A DNA stretch of 64,000 nt from Aquipluma nitroreducens. Its GTDB lineage: Bacteria; Bacteroidota; Bacteroidia; Bacteroidales; Prolixibacteraceae. Both the position numbers and the translations under genes were made by a program. How positions within the stretch are numbered: the stretch's first letter is position 1; the number at the start of each line of letters is the position of its first letter. The notes beneath the pieces are model-generated. The model was not told where the DNA came from. It searched no databases and saw only the letters and a program-made list of their open reading frames with translations. Positions 43,667 through 53,465 of the stretch are shown piece by piece. Location: contig NZ_AP018694.1 in NCBI RefSeq assembly GCF_009689585.1, positions 1,364,001 through 1,428,000 of the forward strand. Direction: 5' to 3'.

Positions 43667-45631
43667 ATGAAAAAAATCGTAATCCTGATTCTATGCTTTA
43701 CAAGTGCTATTTTGACAATTAACGCCCAAAATTATACTCATGAGTTTGGGAAGTTCAGCTCTGAAGAGTTCCAAATGAAAAAGTATGACAAAGATCCGTC
43801 AGCTGAAGCCGTTGTAATCTATGATATTGGCACATCATTCTTTACACGAGACGATGATGGTTTTAAGTTAATCTTTGAACGTAAAATGAAGATTAAAATA
43901 TTCAATAAAGCAGGACTGAAATGGGCACAGCAATCCATCCCTTATTATGAAGAAAATAATCGGGCAGAAATAATTGTTGAGCTCAAAGGGAATACCTATA
44001 ATTATGAAAATGGTCAGGTGAAAATATCAGCTCTAGATCCTAAAAATTCTTACAATGAGAAATACAACGAACATTGGTTTGATAAAAAATTTGCCATGCC
44101 CGATGTTAAAGAAGGATCAGTTATTGAGATTTATTACAGAGTGGTAAGTCCTTACCTTTTTAATCTTCGCAGTTGGGAGTTTCAGTGCGGAATACCTACG
44201 ATTTACAGCGAATATACCACAAAGATGATCCCATTTTATGAGTATGTTTATATCATTCAGGGAACCAACAAATTTGACACGTTTAAAACTTACACAGTAT
44301 CTAGTTCAACCAGTCCTTTTGGACTTATTACGTACGATGACGTTGTTTATTTCTTTTCGATGAAAGATGTCCCTGCATTTAAAGACGAATCATTCATTAC
44401 TACTTCTGAAGATTACATTATTAAACTCGATTTTCAATTAGCTACAATCCATCATCCGGGAGGAGCCAATGAACTTATTATGTCTACATGGCCAAAACTT
44501 TCCGAAGAAATGATCGACCATGCTTCTTTTGGCAAATACATTAACAATTGCAAGAAGAAAGGTAAAGAGATAACTGACACTATGAAAATTGCATCAAAAT
44601 CGCAAACGGATAAAGCAAAATATATTGAACATTTTGTAAAATCAAATTTTAACTGGAATGGTAAGAGCAATAAATTTGCTACAAAAAATGTAAAAGACAT
44701 TTTATCAAGCAAAACGGGTAACTGTGCCGATTTAAATCTCCTCTTGGCCGGTTTATTAAATTCTGCAGGCATTGAAGCATATCCAGTATTAATAAGTACT
44801 CGCGATCATGGGAAAATAAAGCTCGATTATCCATTTCAGCACTTTTTTAACTATGTGCTTGTCTATGCTAAAACTGATAGTTCAACAGTAATGCTTGATG
44901 CAACTGATCCGTTTAGTAATTTTGGAGAAATTCCTTCCAGATGTATCAATGAAAAAGGGCTTGTGATTCAAAAGGGCAAAGCCGAATGGTTGAACCTTAA
45001 AAGCAATTCCACTTCAACTCGAACCTTTCATATTGACTTGAAATTAACTCAGGGGAAAGACAGTATCAAACAAAACTGTAGATTAGTCACTACCGGATTT
45101 GAAGCAATCGACTATAGGGAAAGATTTACTTCATCGTACAAAGATTTAAAGAGTGAATTATTTGGACTTAATGCTAACCCAAACGATACTCTTTCTCCTT
45201 TAAATTTAAAACAGATTGAAAAGCCATTTGAAATTGCTTTCGATCAACAGAACCTTGCGGAAACAATAGAAGGCAAAATAATTATTTCGCCTTTCTGCGG
45301 TCTTGCCATATCAAAAAATCCATTGACTCAGCCGACCAGAAATTATCCCGTAGATATTACATATAAAAAATCAACCAGATTTCAGACTTCGATAGCAATT
45401 CCAAATGGGTATAAACTTCTTTCGCAACCGTTAGATATGAATGTCAGTAATAATTTAGTTAAAATCACATTTACAACAGAGATTCAATCAGATGGACACA
45501 TAAACGTTACTGGAAATTATGAATTCAAGAAGGATGTATATGATACATCTGATTATATTGAATTGAAAAAATATTTCAAAATGATCGTCGATAAATTCAA
45601 TGAAAAAATTGTCCTGAGCAAAGAAGTCTAG
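43667..45631 (+). CDS. DUF3857/transglutaminase-like exported protein 2
   Basis: A 654-residue paralogue of the preceding gene: signal peptide (IVILILCFTSAILTINAQN), DUF3857 (about 60-240) and transglutaminase-like core with the Cys in KTGNCADLNLLLAGLLNSAG and an Asp in VMLDATDP. Where the first protein has FNHVVLA, this one has FNYVLVYA, so the usual catalytic His is Tyr. Either a neighbouring His (in PFQHFFNYV) takes over, or this copy is non-catalytic. A 57-base hairpin follows its stop. Confidence 0.82.
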   Translation: MKKIVILILCFTSAILTINAQNYTHEFGKFSSEEFQMKKYDKDPSAEAVVIYDIGTSFFTRDDDGFKLIFERKMKIKIFNKAGLKWAQQSIPYYEENNRAEIIVELKGNTYNYENGQVKISALDPKNSYNEKYNEHWFDKKFAMPDVKEGSVIEIYYRVVSPYLFNLRSWEFQCGIPTIYSEYTTKMIPFYEYVYIIQGTNKFDTFKTYTVSSSTSPFGLITYDDVVYFFSMKDVPAFKDESFITTSEDYIIKLDFQLATIHHPGGANELIMSTWPKLSEEMIDHASFGKYINNCKKKGKEITDTMKIASKSQTDKAKYIEHFVKSNFNWNGKSNKFATKNVKDILSSKTGNCADLNLLLAGLLNSAGIEAYPVLISTRDHGKIKLDYPFQHFFNYVLVYAKTDSSTVMLDATDPFSNFGEIPSRCINEKGLVIQKGKAEWLNLKSNSTSTRTFHIDLKLTQGKDSIKQNCRLVTTGFEAIDYRERFTSSYKDLKSELFGLNANPNDTLSPLNLKQIEKPFEIAFDQQNLAETIEGKIIISPFCGLAISKNPLTQPTRNYPVDITYKKSTRFQTSIAIPNGYKLLSQPLDMNVSNNLVKITFTTEIQSDGHINVTGNYEFKKDVYDTSDYIELKKYFKMIVDKFNEKIVLSKEV

Positions 45632-45659
45632 TACATCAGAAATAGAAACAACTTTTATT

Positions 45660-45716
45660 CCACTATCCTAAATCGAAAAGGTCTTATACTTCATCCTATT
45701 CGGTTTCGGATAGTGG
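45660..45716. terminator. Long hairpin after the DUF3857 pair
   Basis: CCACTATCC pairs with GGATAGTGG, and the stem continues with AAATCGAAAAGG / CCTATTCGGTTT (two mismatches), about 21 base pairs around a 14-base loop. Only a short T-stretch follows, so this may be a terminator or a dispersed palindrome. Confidence 0.5.
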
Positions 45717-45789
45717 TTTGATATCTATTTCTGTTAGAAAACCATTACAATTATTTTTTTCAGGTTTAGCTTCCCCATTATCTTTTTAA

Positions 45790-45820
45790 TTTGTCTTTTC
45801 CACTGAAGCTTTTAACTTTA
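45790..45820 (+). promoter_or_regulatory. Promoter of the glycoside-hydrolase operon
   Basis: TTTG (45790-45793), exactly 19 bases, TAACTTTA (45813-45820; one mismatch to TAnnTTTG). The predicted start near 45827 leaves a leader of about 26 bases before the GH43 ATG. Confidence 0.65.
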
Positions 45821-45852
45821 CGTTTCAATTTGAACCCCTGAACCAAACCCAA

Positions 45853-47007
45853 ATGATCATCAAATTCCAACTCTTCTTACTTCCCTTTTTCTGTGTCCTT
45901 TTTCTGAAAGCACAACCAAACAAACAATTCACACCCGGCGAAATCTGGAACGACAACAACGGTAAACACATCAACGCCCACGGTGGTGGAATTCTCTACT
46001 ATAACGGAACCTATTACTGGTATGGTGAGCATAAAATAGCCGGTAAAATCGGGAACTCAGCTCAGGTTGGCGTTAGCTGTTATTCGTCGAAAGATTTATA
46101 CTATTGGAAAGACGAAAGCATTGCCCTGAAAGTAGACGAAGATCCAGCCAGCGACATTACCAAAGGCTGTACCCTCGAACGCCCCAAAGTAATTTACAAC
46201 GCCAAAACCAAGAAGTTCGTGATGTGGTTTCACCTCGAACTTAAAGGCAAAGGTTACTACGCAGCCCGAAGCGGAGTTGCTGTGAGCGATAAACCGGAAG
46301 GACCGTTTACGTTCCAGAAAAGTTTCCGCCCGAATGCCGGATATTGGCCTGTTAATGTTCAACCTTGCCACAAAAAAACCGTTTCTCCCGACGTGAAAGA
46401 TTCGTATTGCGGAGGAAAAGGCTGCCTTCCTGCTCCGGTTGATTCGGTGAATCTGGTGGGTCGCGATTTCAAAGGTGGACAAATGGCCCGCGACATGAAC
46501 CTGTTTGTTGACGATGACGGAACTGCCTACCACATTTATTCTTCCGAAGAAAACAGCACCCTGCATATTTCGAAATTGACCGACGATTACCTCTCCTATT
46601 CCGGACAATATTTTCGCGCATTTGTTGGCCGTTACATGGAAGGTGCAACCCTATTTAAACGTAATGGCAAATATTATATCATTGCATCCGACTGCACGGG
46701 TTGGGCTCCCAATGCAGCCCGATCAGCCGTTGCCGACCAAATTTTTGGAAACTGGACAGAACTCGGGAATCCGGCAATTGGAACAGATTCGGAAACTACT
46801 TTTCGCTCGCAAAGCACCTACGTTTTGCAGGTTCAGGGTAAAAAAGACAGCTACATCTTTATGGGCGACCGCTGGACTCCGGATAACCCAATTGATGGAC
46901 GGTACATCTGGCTGCCAATTACCTTCGAAAACGATGCCCCTAAGTTGTACTGGAAAGATGCATGGAGCTTAAAAAGCGATGAACGAAAGAGGGAGCGCGA
47001 AGAATAA
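45853..47007 (+). CDS. Family 43-type glycoside hydrolase, exported
   Basis: A 384-residue five-bladed beta-propeller enzyme with an N-terminal signal peptide (FQLFLLPFFCVLFLKAQ). Family-43 landmarks are the first blade INAHGGGILYYNGTYYWYGE, TLERPKVIYNAKTKKFVMWF, the arm LFVDDDGTAYHIYSS and the acid-base region RYMEGATLFKRNGKYYII. Members cleave arabinose, xylose or galactose side chains of plant polysaccharides; this subgroup often acts on galactose or arabinose linkages. It opens a five-gene plus-strand operon of carbohydrate-active enzymes that has its own promoter. Confidence 0.85.
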   Translation: MIIKFQLFLLPFFCVLFLKAQPNKQFTPGEIWNDNNGKHINAHGGGILYYNGTYYWYGEHKIAGKIGNSAQVGVSCYSSKDLYYWKDESIALKVDEDPASDITKGCTLERPKVIYNAKTKKFVMWFHLELKGKGYYAARSGVAVSDKPEGPFTFQKSFRPNAGYWPVNVQPCHKKTVSPDVKDSYCGGKGCLPAPVDSVNLVGRDFKGGQMARDMNLFVDDDGTAYHIYSSEENSTLHISKLTDDYLSYSGQYFRAFVGRYMEGATLFKRNGKYYIIASDCTGWAPNAARSAVADQIFGNWTELGNPAIGTDSETTFRSQSTYVLQVQGKKDSYIFMGDRWTPDNPIDGRYIWLPITFENDAPKLYWKDAWSLKSDERKREREE

Positions 47008-47055
47008 TAGTAAACTCAAATTCTTGAATAAATTAAATCAAATAACTGAAATGCA

Positions 47056-48444
47056 ATGAAAAAAATCTTTCTGGCGCTGACAATCATGTTCATTTTCAGC
47101 ACAAACATGTTCGCAAAAATCATTCTTCCATCGGTATTTGCCGACAACATGGTACTGCAACAAAACTCCGACGTGGCCATTTGGGGCTGGTCCGATCCGG
47201 GAGAAACCGTTAAAATTGTGACCAGTTGGAACAGCAAAGATACCGTAAAAGTGAAAGCTGATAATGCAGCAGCATGGAAGACAACAATTCGTACCATCGG
47301 AGCCGGTGGCCCCCACTCCATCCAAATCATAGGAAATAATGGAGTAACCTTAAACAATGTGATGCTTGGCGAAGTGTGGGTTTGCAGCGGACAGTCGAAC
47401 ATGGAAATGAGTGTCAACTGGAAACTGATCAACGGCGAGGAAGAAGCAGCCAAGGCGAATAACCCCAATATCCGGATTTTTCATGTTCAGAAGATCGGAG
47501 CCGACTATCCACAACAAACCTGCAATGCCACCTGGACATTATGTACGCCTGAAACCATGCGCGCAACAAGCGCCGCAGGTTACTTTTTTGCCCGTGAATT
47601 GCAGCAAAAGCTGAATGTTCCGGTCGGGATTATTGTTTCAGCCTGGGGTGGGACTCCTGCTGAAGTCTGGATCGAGAAAAGCCGCATCGAAAACAATCCG
47701 GAGTTGTATAAGAACAAACACACTGATGATTCACAATGGTGGCCGGGCAGCCCTGGAAAGTTATACAATTCGATGATCGCACCGTTTGTTCCTTACGGAA
47801 TTGCAGGGGCTATCTGGTACCAGGGCGAATCGAACTGCGAAAACTACCCGGTTTATTCGCAGCTGATGAAAACGCTGATCGAAAACTGGCGTGCTGATTT
47901 CAAAAAAGATTTTCCGTTCTATCTTGTGCAAATTGCGCCTTTTGATTACGGCGAAAAAGGTACCTCTCAATACATTCGCGAACAGGAAGAAATTGTGGCT
48001 AAAGCAGTTCCTAATACTGGAATGGTTGTCATTACCGATTTGGTCGACAACATCAAGGACATCCACCCAAAAGATAAACTGAATGTGGGCAAACGCCTGG
48101 CTAATTACGCTTTGACTGAAACCTACAAACAAAATGTGGGCGCATACAAATCACCATCTTACCAATCCATGCAAGTCGAAAAAGGCAAAGTCCGCCTGAC
48201 ATTCAGCGATGTTTTAACCGGTTTAAAATGTACTGCCAAAACTCCCGAACGCTTTCTGATTGCTGGCGACGATCAAAAATTTGTTCCCGCTACGGCTAAA
48301 ATGGATGGAAATACAATTGTTCTTTCCTCGAAACTAGTAAAAGTTCCGTTTGCCGTTCGTTTCTGTTTCGACAACACCACCATGCCCGATGTGTTTAGCA
48401 CAGAAGGGTTGCCACTGGCGCCTTTCCGAACTGATGAATGGTAA
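47056..48444 (+). CDS. Sialate O-acetylesterase-family esterase
   Basis: A 462-residue exported SGNH/SASA esterase. Signal peptide LALTIMFIFSTNMFAK, then an N-terminal beta domain (residues 25-95) and the catalytic domain with the Ser block GEVWVCSGQSNMEMSV, GAIWYQGESN (block III), and the C-terminal Asp-His pair near DLVDNIKDIHPKDK. In Bacteroidota these enzymes remove acetyl groups from xylan, pectin or sialic acid, and gene context suggests a plant-type glycan here. It lies 48 bases after GH43 in the same operon. Confidence 0.86.
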   Translation: MKKIFLALTIMFIFSTNMFAKIILPSVFADNMVLQQNSDVAIWGWSDPGETVKIVTSWNSKDTVKVKADNAAAWKTTIRTIGAGGPHSIQIIGNNGVTLNNVMLGEVWVCSGQSNMEMSVNWKLINGEEEAAKANNPNIRIFHVQKIGADYPQQTCNATWTLCTPETMRATSAAGYFFARELQQKLNVPVGIIVSAWGGTPAEVWIEKSRIENNPELYKNKHTDDSQWWPGSPGKLYNSMIAPFVPYGIAGAIWYQGESNCENYPVYSQLMKTLIENWRADFKKDFPFYLVQIAPFDYGEKGTSQYIREQEEIVAKAVPNTGMVVITDLVDNIKDIHPKDKLNVGKRLANYALTETYKQNVGAYKSPSYQSMQVEKGKVRLTFSDVLTGLKCTAKTPERFLIAGDDQKFVPATAKMDGNTIVLSSKLVKVPFAVRFCFDNTTMPDVFSTEGLPLAPFRTDEW

Positions 48445-48463
48445 TTTCACCTTATAAAGAAAA

Positions 48464-48512
48464 CCACATAGAGCACAATAGAAAATTTAAAAAAGCTATG
48501 TGCCCTATGTGG
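48464..48512. repeat. Palindrome between operon genes
   Basis: CCACATAGAGCACA (48464-48477) pairs with TGTGCCCTATGTGG (48499-48512), 14 bases with one mismatch. It resembles an intergenic palindrome seen in many Bacteroidota. It may fold in the mRNA and tune expression of the downstream half of the operon. Confidence 0.55.
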
Positions 48513-48542
48513 TTCAGTTAACTTTTTTACCTGAATGAAAAG

Positions 48543-49430
48543 ATGAAAAACTTTTTCGTCATTATTCTGATTTTGATCTCCGGGGCTCTCTCTGCCGTAG
48601 CACCTTTTTCTCCTGAAAAACCCGATTCGGCAACTTCACTATCCGCCGTGAAGGAAAGCTACAAACTCTCCGGGCACCACCTGGCGGCTTTGGCTGAAAA
48701 AGTGCTGTACAAAAAAACACCGCAGGAAGATATGTACCTGTACATTTTACGTCCTCAGGCAAAATCAGAAAAGCCCTTGCCTGCAATTGTTTATTTCACC
48801 GGCGGCGGTTGGGTTGCAGGCGATGTTTATGGGCAAATACCAAATCCGGCCTGGTTTCGCGACCACGGAATTATTGGTATTGAAGCCGATTACCGGGTCA
48901 AATCGCGCCACGGAACTACACCCATCGAATGTATTCAGGATGCCAAATCGGCCATCCGATTTGTAAGAGCCCATGCCAAAGATCTGGGAATTGACCCAAA
49001 CAAAATCATTGCTGCAGGTGGTTCTGCCGGTGGACATCTGGCAGCCTGTACTTTTCTGGATGGTGGCGATACTCCAGGCGAAAATATGAAAATCAGCTCG
49101 AAACCCAATGCAATGGTACTTCACAATCCGGTGCTTGGCGAAGGTTTCGGGAAAGAATTTTTCTATGCTCATCCTGAATTTTCACCTATTCTGCATATCA
49201 AAAAAGGCTGGCCACCAACCATTTTATCAAACGGAACCAAGGACAATACGACGCCATTTCAGTACGCTGAGAAATTTACCCGTTTAATGAAAGAAGCCGG
49301 GAATGTATGCGAACTGATACCGGTTAAAGATGCTGATCACTCCTGCGACTGGCCGGTCGGTAATCCCAACTTTTTGCCTACCTTGCAGCGAATGACCGAT
49401 TTTCTGAAAGAACAGAAGTTGATGAACTAA
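48543..49430 (+). CDS. Alpha/beta-hydrolase esterase, exported
   Basis: A 295-residue hydrolase of the carboxylesterase/acetyl-xylan-esterase-like type with a signal peptide (VIILILISGALSAVA). The oxyanion segment is YFTGGGWVAGD, the nucleophile elbow is AAGGSAGGHLAA (GxSxG), the acid Asp lies in SNGTKDNTTP, and the His in KDADHSCDWP. All triad residues are present. It likely removes ester groups from the glycan attacked by the neighbouring glycosidases. Confidence 0.83.
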   Translation: MKNFFVIILILISGALSAVAPFSPEKPDSATSLSAVKESYKLSGHHLAALAEKVLYKKTPQEDMYLYILRPQAKSEKPLPAIVYFTGGGWVAGDVYGQIPNPAWFRDHGIIGIEADYRVKSRHGTTPIECIQDAKSAIRFVRAHAKDLGIDPNKIIAAGGSAGGHLAACTFLDGGDTPGENMKISSKPNAMVLHNPVLGEGFGKEFFYAHPEFSPILHIKKGWPPTILSNGTKDNTTPFQYAEKFTRLMKEAGNVCELIPVKDADHSCDWPVGNPNFLPTLQRMTDFLKEQKLMN

Positions 49431-49446
49431 TTTAAACAGCTGTACC

Positions 49447-50850
49447 ATGAAACGAATTCACTTCTTAGCTGGTATCCTTTTGCTCCTAATTGGCTGTTCT
49501 GCACCAACCTCAACTTATTACGTTGACGGGCAATTGGGCAACGACACGAATCCGGGGACGCTGGGAAAACCATTTAAAACCATAAAATGGATCAATTCGG
49601 TTCAACTTCATGCAGGGAATTCAGTATTTTTTGCCGGCGGGCAAACTTTCGCCGGAACGCTTCAATTGAAAGGGCTTAAAGGGACAAAAGAACAACCCAT
49701 CACAATCGGATCTTACGGAAACGGTCGCGCCATTATCAATGGTGAAAATGAAAGTTCGATTCAAGCCTCAGATTGTTCATGGCTTCAGGTAAAGAATCTG
49801 ATCCTCACCGGGAATGGCCGTCAAAAAGGAAACACTGGTAGCGGTGTTGAATTTCGTAGAACACTTAATTGCTCAATCGATAGTGTTGAAGCCAGTGGAT
49901 TCCTTTGGTCAGGAGTAAAAGCAGTTGGTGGAAAGGACTTGAGAATTACCAATGTTTATGCACACGACAACGGGTTTTCGGGTATCAACGTTGAATCGGA
50001 CGGGCAGAATGCAGGTGGTTTGGAAGGTTCGGGGGCGAAATCGTTCAGAAATTTATACATTGCCAATTGCATAGCCGATAACAATCCGGGCTGTCCTGAA
50101 GTTAAAAATAACCATTCCGGAAATGGCATCCTGATTGGCGGCGTTACCAATGGAACGATAGAATATTGCGAGGCCATGAACAACGGCTGGGACATGCCCC
50201 GCGAAGGAAACGGGCCGGTTGGAATTTGGGCTTACCAAAGCGACAGCATCACCATTCAATATTGCTACGCACACGACAACAAAACATCTGAAAAAGGCAA
50301 AGATGGCGGAGGGTTCGACTTCGATGGAGGAATGACCAACTCGGTGATGCAATATAACTTTTCGGCCAATAACGAAGGCGCCGGATATGGTTTGTTCCAA
50401 TATTATGGTGCGTCAGTCTGGAAAAACAACATCGTTAGGAACAACATCAGTTACAACGATGGGCGCAAAAACGGACAAGCTGGTATCCTGATGTGGATTG
50501 CAAAAGATTCTCCTGAATCCATTTCAAGCTGTCAGATTTACGGGAACAAGGTGGTAAATTGTTATGGCCACGCCGTAAGCTTCGAGGCTGGCGCTTATCC
50601 TGAATTTAACTTTCGGAACAACATTTTTGTAATCACGGGGCATTCCGTTTCATTTGTTAACGGAAACTATTCAGGAGCAACTTTTGCCAATAACCAGGCC
50701 TGGTCAACCGACCGAAAAGTACCGCTTGCTTTTCCTGAAGACAAACAAGCCAGTCTGACCGATCCGAAAATCAAACTTCCGGTTAACGAAACTGAATTAC
50801 CAAAGAATGTTGCAGAAATGAAAGAAACAAAACTCTTTAAAACGGAATAA
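49447..50850 (+). CDS. Right-handed parallel beta-helix lipoprotein
   Basis: A 467-residue lipoprotein (lipobox LLIGCS, Cys at about residue 18) made of parallel beta-helix coils rich in N-G-N-D patterns (VKNLILTGNGRQKGNT, VYAHDNGFSGINVES, NYFSAN-like turns). The start YYVDGQLGNDTNPGTLGKPF is the common opening of Bacteroidota polysaccharide-lyase-like or glycosidase-like beta-helix proteins. The fold suggests a polysaccharide lyase or a carbohydrate-binding surface protein; catalytic residues cannot be assigned from sequence. It lies 17 bases after the esterase gene. Confidence 0.78.
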   Translation: MKRIHFLAGILLLLIGCSAPTSTYYVDGQLGNDTNPGTLGKPFKTIKWINSVQLHAGNSVFFAGGQTFAGTLQLKGLKGTKEQPITIGSYGNGRAIINGENESSIQASDCSWLQVKNLILTGNGRQKGNTGSGVEFRRTLNCSIDSVEASGFLWSGVKAVGGKDLRITNVYAHDNGFSGINVESDGQNAGGLEGSGAKSFRNLYIANCIADNNPGCPEVKNNHSGNGILIGGVTNGTIEYCEAMNNGWDMPREGNGPVGIWAYQSDSITIQYCYAHDNKTSEKGKDGGGFDFDGGMTNSVMQYNFSANNEGAGYGLFQYYGASVWKNNIVRNNISYNDGRKNGQAGILMWIAKDSPESISSCQIYGNKVVNCYGHAVSFEAGAYPEFNFRNNIFVITGHSVSFVNGNYSGATFANNQAWSTDRKVPLAFPEDKQASLTDPKIKLPVNETELPKNVAEMKETKLFKTE

Positions 50851-50879
50851 AAATACCATAACCCAAACTAACCTAACCA

Positions 50880-53342
50880 ATGAATACCAAACAACTTACC
50901 AAAAAACTTAAACGACTTTTAATGTTGTTTGCAGCAATACTAATTGCTTCTTGCAACACGCAAAAACCCGATTTCAGCAACCGCGATCAGGATTTTGACT
51001 CCGGATGGAAATTCAACCGGGGCGATGTTCCCGAAGCAGAAATGGCATCGTTCAACGACTCAAAATGGAGATCGATCGATCTTCCGCACGACTGGAGCAT
51101 CGAAGATTTACCCGTGGTTGCAGGTAAAAAACAGATAGGTCCATTTTCGGAAGACAGCCCGGGCAAAGGTGCAACAGCCCATGTTCTGGGAGGAATAGGC
51201 TGGTACCGAAAAACATTCACCCTCGACAAATCGGCCGAAGGTAAAAAAGTACAAATCCTGTTCGACGGTGTTTACATGAACTCTGAAGTCTGGATCAACG
51301 GTCAGTCGCTGGGCATCCACCCATACGGATACACTCCTTTCTATTACGATCTCACTCCTTATTTAAACCCATCAGGCGAAAAAAACACGTTGGCTGTTAA
51401 GGTAAAAAACACCGGTAAAAACAGCCGCTGGTACAGTGGATCGGGTATTTACCGCCATGTGGTTTTACAGGTTACTGACAAAGTTCACATCCCAATATGG
51501 GGAATTTCGGTAACTACTCCTGAAGTAAATAAAGAGAAAGCAACTGTTAAGCTCAACATTAAAATTGCCAACGGAGAAAATAAATCAGGAAAACTCCAGA
51601 TTACTACCCGACTTGTTTCGCCAATAAATCAGGAAAATATTGAAGCAAAAACCACGATAGATCAATTTTCTGGTGAAGTGGCTGATGCTGAACAAATTTT
51701 CGAACTAAAAGATCCAGCACTTTGGTCAATCGACACACCTCTATTGTATCAGGCCATTACCGAAGTAAGTTTCGACGGTAAAATTGTCGATCAGCAAACT
51801 ACCACTTTCGGAGTCCGGTCCATTGAATTCAGCGCCGAAAAAGGCTTTCTTCTGAATGGCGAAAACGTTCTGCTGAAAGGCGGTTGTATGCACCACGACA
51901 ATGGCCCGCTGGGATCGGCAACCATCGATCGCGCCGAAGAACGCCGTGTTGAATTGATGAAGAAATTTGGATTCAACGCCATACGCACCAGCCACAACCC
52001 TCCTTCGCGCCAGTTCCTTGATGCATGCGACCGACTGGGCGTTTTGGTTATCGACGAAGCATTCGACCAATGGCAGCGCCCCAAAAATCCGGAAGATTAC
52101 AACCTGTATTTCGACAACTGGCATCAACAAGATATGGAATCGATGGTGCTTCGCGACCGCAACCATCCGTCGGTTATTTTCTGGAGCATCGGCAACGAAA
52201 TCAACGAACGGGTCGATCCTTCGGGCCTCGAAATCATGAAAAACCTAATAGCTATCGTTAAAAATATTGATACAACCCGCCCAATAACCGAAGCCATTTG
52301 CTTTTTCTGGGATCATCCGGGCTACAAATGGGAATCGACTATTCCGGCTTTTGCGCTGCTTGAAGTGGGCGGCTACAATTATAAACTGGATGAATATGAA
52401 AACGACCACAAAATTGCCCCTGAACGTTTGATGATGGGCACAGAATCGTTCCCACTTCAGGCATTTGAAAACTGGCAAATGGTTGAAAAGCATCCTTATG
52501 TATTGGGCGATTTCGTTTGGACTGCGATGGATTATTTGGGAGAATCGGGAATCGGGCATTCATCTGTAAAAAGTGATAGCAAAGATACGTTCTCAATGGA
52601 TTGGCCCTGGTACAATGCCTATTGCGGCGACATCGACATCTGTGGGTTCAAAAAACCGCAATCGTATTACCGCGATGTAGTGTGGAAAGTGAGCAATTTG
52701 GAAATGGCTGTACATTCGCCTATCCCTTCAGGAATGAAAGAACTTGTAAGTATGTGGGGCTGGCCCGACGAACAACAAAGCTGGAACTGGCAAGGCAGCG
52801 AAAGCCAAAAACTTCGGGTAAATGTTTATTCAAATTATCCTGAAGTGCGGTTGGAACTCAACGGGAAAGTGATTGGTACTAAACCAGTTTCTGCTGAGAC
52901 CAAGCTGACAGCAGCATTTGAAGTACCATACGAAGCCGGCGAATTGAAAGTCGTTGCGCTGAAAGATGGTAAAGACGTTGAAACTAAAAGCCTGAGAACA
53001 ACTGGAAAACCTGCAAAAATTAAATTAACGGCTGACCGATCTGAACTGAAAGCCAGTCGCAACGATCTTTCGTACGTGACCGTTGAAGTGGTGGATGAAA
53101 ACGGTGCATTGATTCCAAATGCTAATTTGCCAATCCAGTTTAAAATTGAAGGCGCCGGAGAACTTGCCGCTGTCGAAAACGGAAATCCATCGGATATGAA
53201 AAGCTTCCACGTGCCTGAAGTAAGCAGTTTCAATGGCCGTTGCCTGGTGATTTTAAGGCCAACCGGAACTTCTGGAGAAATTAAACTGAAAGCCGAATCG
53301 GCCGGGTTGGAGGGAAGTGAAATAGTTGTGAACACAAAATAA
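50880..53342 (+). CDS. Glycoside hydrolase family 2 lipoprotein (beta-galactosidase-like)
   Basis: An 820-residue GH2 enzyme with a lipobox (AILIASCNTQ, about residue 24). Domains: sugar-binding jelly roll (50-210, including GIGWYRKTFTLDK, YSGSGIYRHVVLQ), Ig-like (215-315), TIM barrel (316-600) and C-terminal Ig domains. Barrel motifs are FNAIRTSHNPPSRQFLDACD, VIFWSIGNEINE (acid-base Glu at about 440) and MMGTESFP (nucleophile Glu at about 520), so it is probably active. Galactosidase is a family-based guess; glucuronidase and mannosidase also occur. It ends the operon and is followed by a strong terminator. Confidence 0.87.
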   Translation: MNTKQLTKKLKRLLMLFAAILIASCNTQKPDFSNRDQDFDSGWKFNRGDVPEAEMASFNDSKWRSIDLPHDWSIEDLPVVAGKKQIGPFSEDSPGKGATAHVLGGIGWYRKTFTLDKSAEGKKVQILFDGVYMNSEVWINGQSLGIHPYGYTPFYYDLTPYLNPSGEKNTLAVKVKNTGKNSRWYSGSGIYRHVVLQVTDKVHIPIWGISVTTPEVNKEKATVKLNIKIANGENKSGKLQITTRLVSPINQENIEAKTTIDQFSGEVADAEQIFELKDPALWSIDTPLLYQAITEVSFDGKIVDQQTTTFGVRSIEFSAEKGFLLNGENVLLKGGCMHHDNGPLGSATIDRAEERRVELMKKFGFNAIRTSHNPPSRQFLDACDRLGVLVIDEAFDQWQRPKNPEDYNLYFDNWHQQDMESMVLRDRNHPSVIFWSIGNEINERVDPSGLEIMKNLIAIVKNIDTTRPITEAICFFWDHPGYKWESTIPAFALLEVGGYNYKLDEYENDHKIAPERLMMGTESFPLQAFENWQMVEKHPYVLGDFVWTAMDYLGESGIGHSSVKSDSKDTFSMDWPWYNAYCGDIDICGFKKPQSYYRDVVWKVSNLEMAVHSPIPSGMKELVSMWGWPDEQQSWNWQGSESQKLRVNVYSNYPEVRLELNGKVIGTKPVSAETKLTAAFEVPYEAGELKVVALKDGKDVETKSLRTTGKPAKIKLTADRSELKASRNDLSYVTVEVVDENGALIPNANLPIQFKIEGAGELAAVENGNPSDMKSFHVPEVSSFNGRCLVILRPTGTSGEIKLKAESAGLEGSEIVVNTK

Positions 53343-53357
53343 AAAAGAGTACAAATT

Positions 53358-53396
53358 AAAGCGGATATTCTGAATTGTCAGAGTACCCGCTTTTTT
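53358..53396 (+). terminator. Terminator of the glycoside-hydrolase operon
   Basis: AAAGCGG ... CCGCTTT with an inner TTCTGA/TCAGAG stem and six T after it, 16 bases beyond the GH2 stop. Confidence 0.85.
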
Positions 53397-53410
53397 ATAG
53401 TATAACGGCA

Positions 53411-53439
53411 AAAAAAAGCCCCGAATTTCTCCGAGGCTT
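53411..53439 (-). terminator. Terminator of the rubrerythrin gene
   Basis: On the minus strand AAGCCTCGGA / TTCGGGGCTT followed by seven T, 27 bases beyond the rubrerythrin stop. With the plus-strand terminator it insulates the two convergent genes. Confidence 0.8.
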
Positions 53440-53465
53440 CCTACTTAAACACTTAACATACTCAA

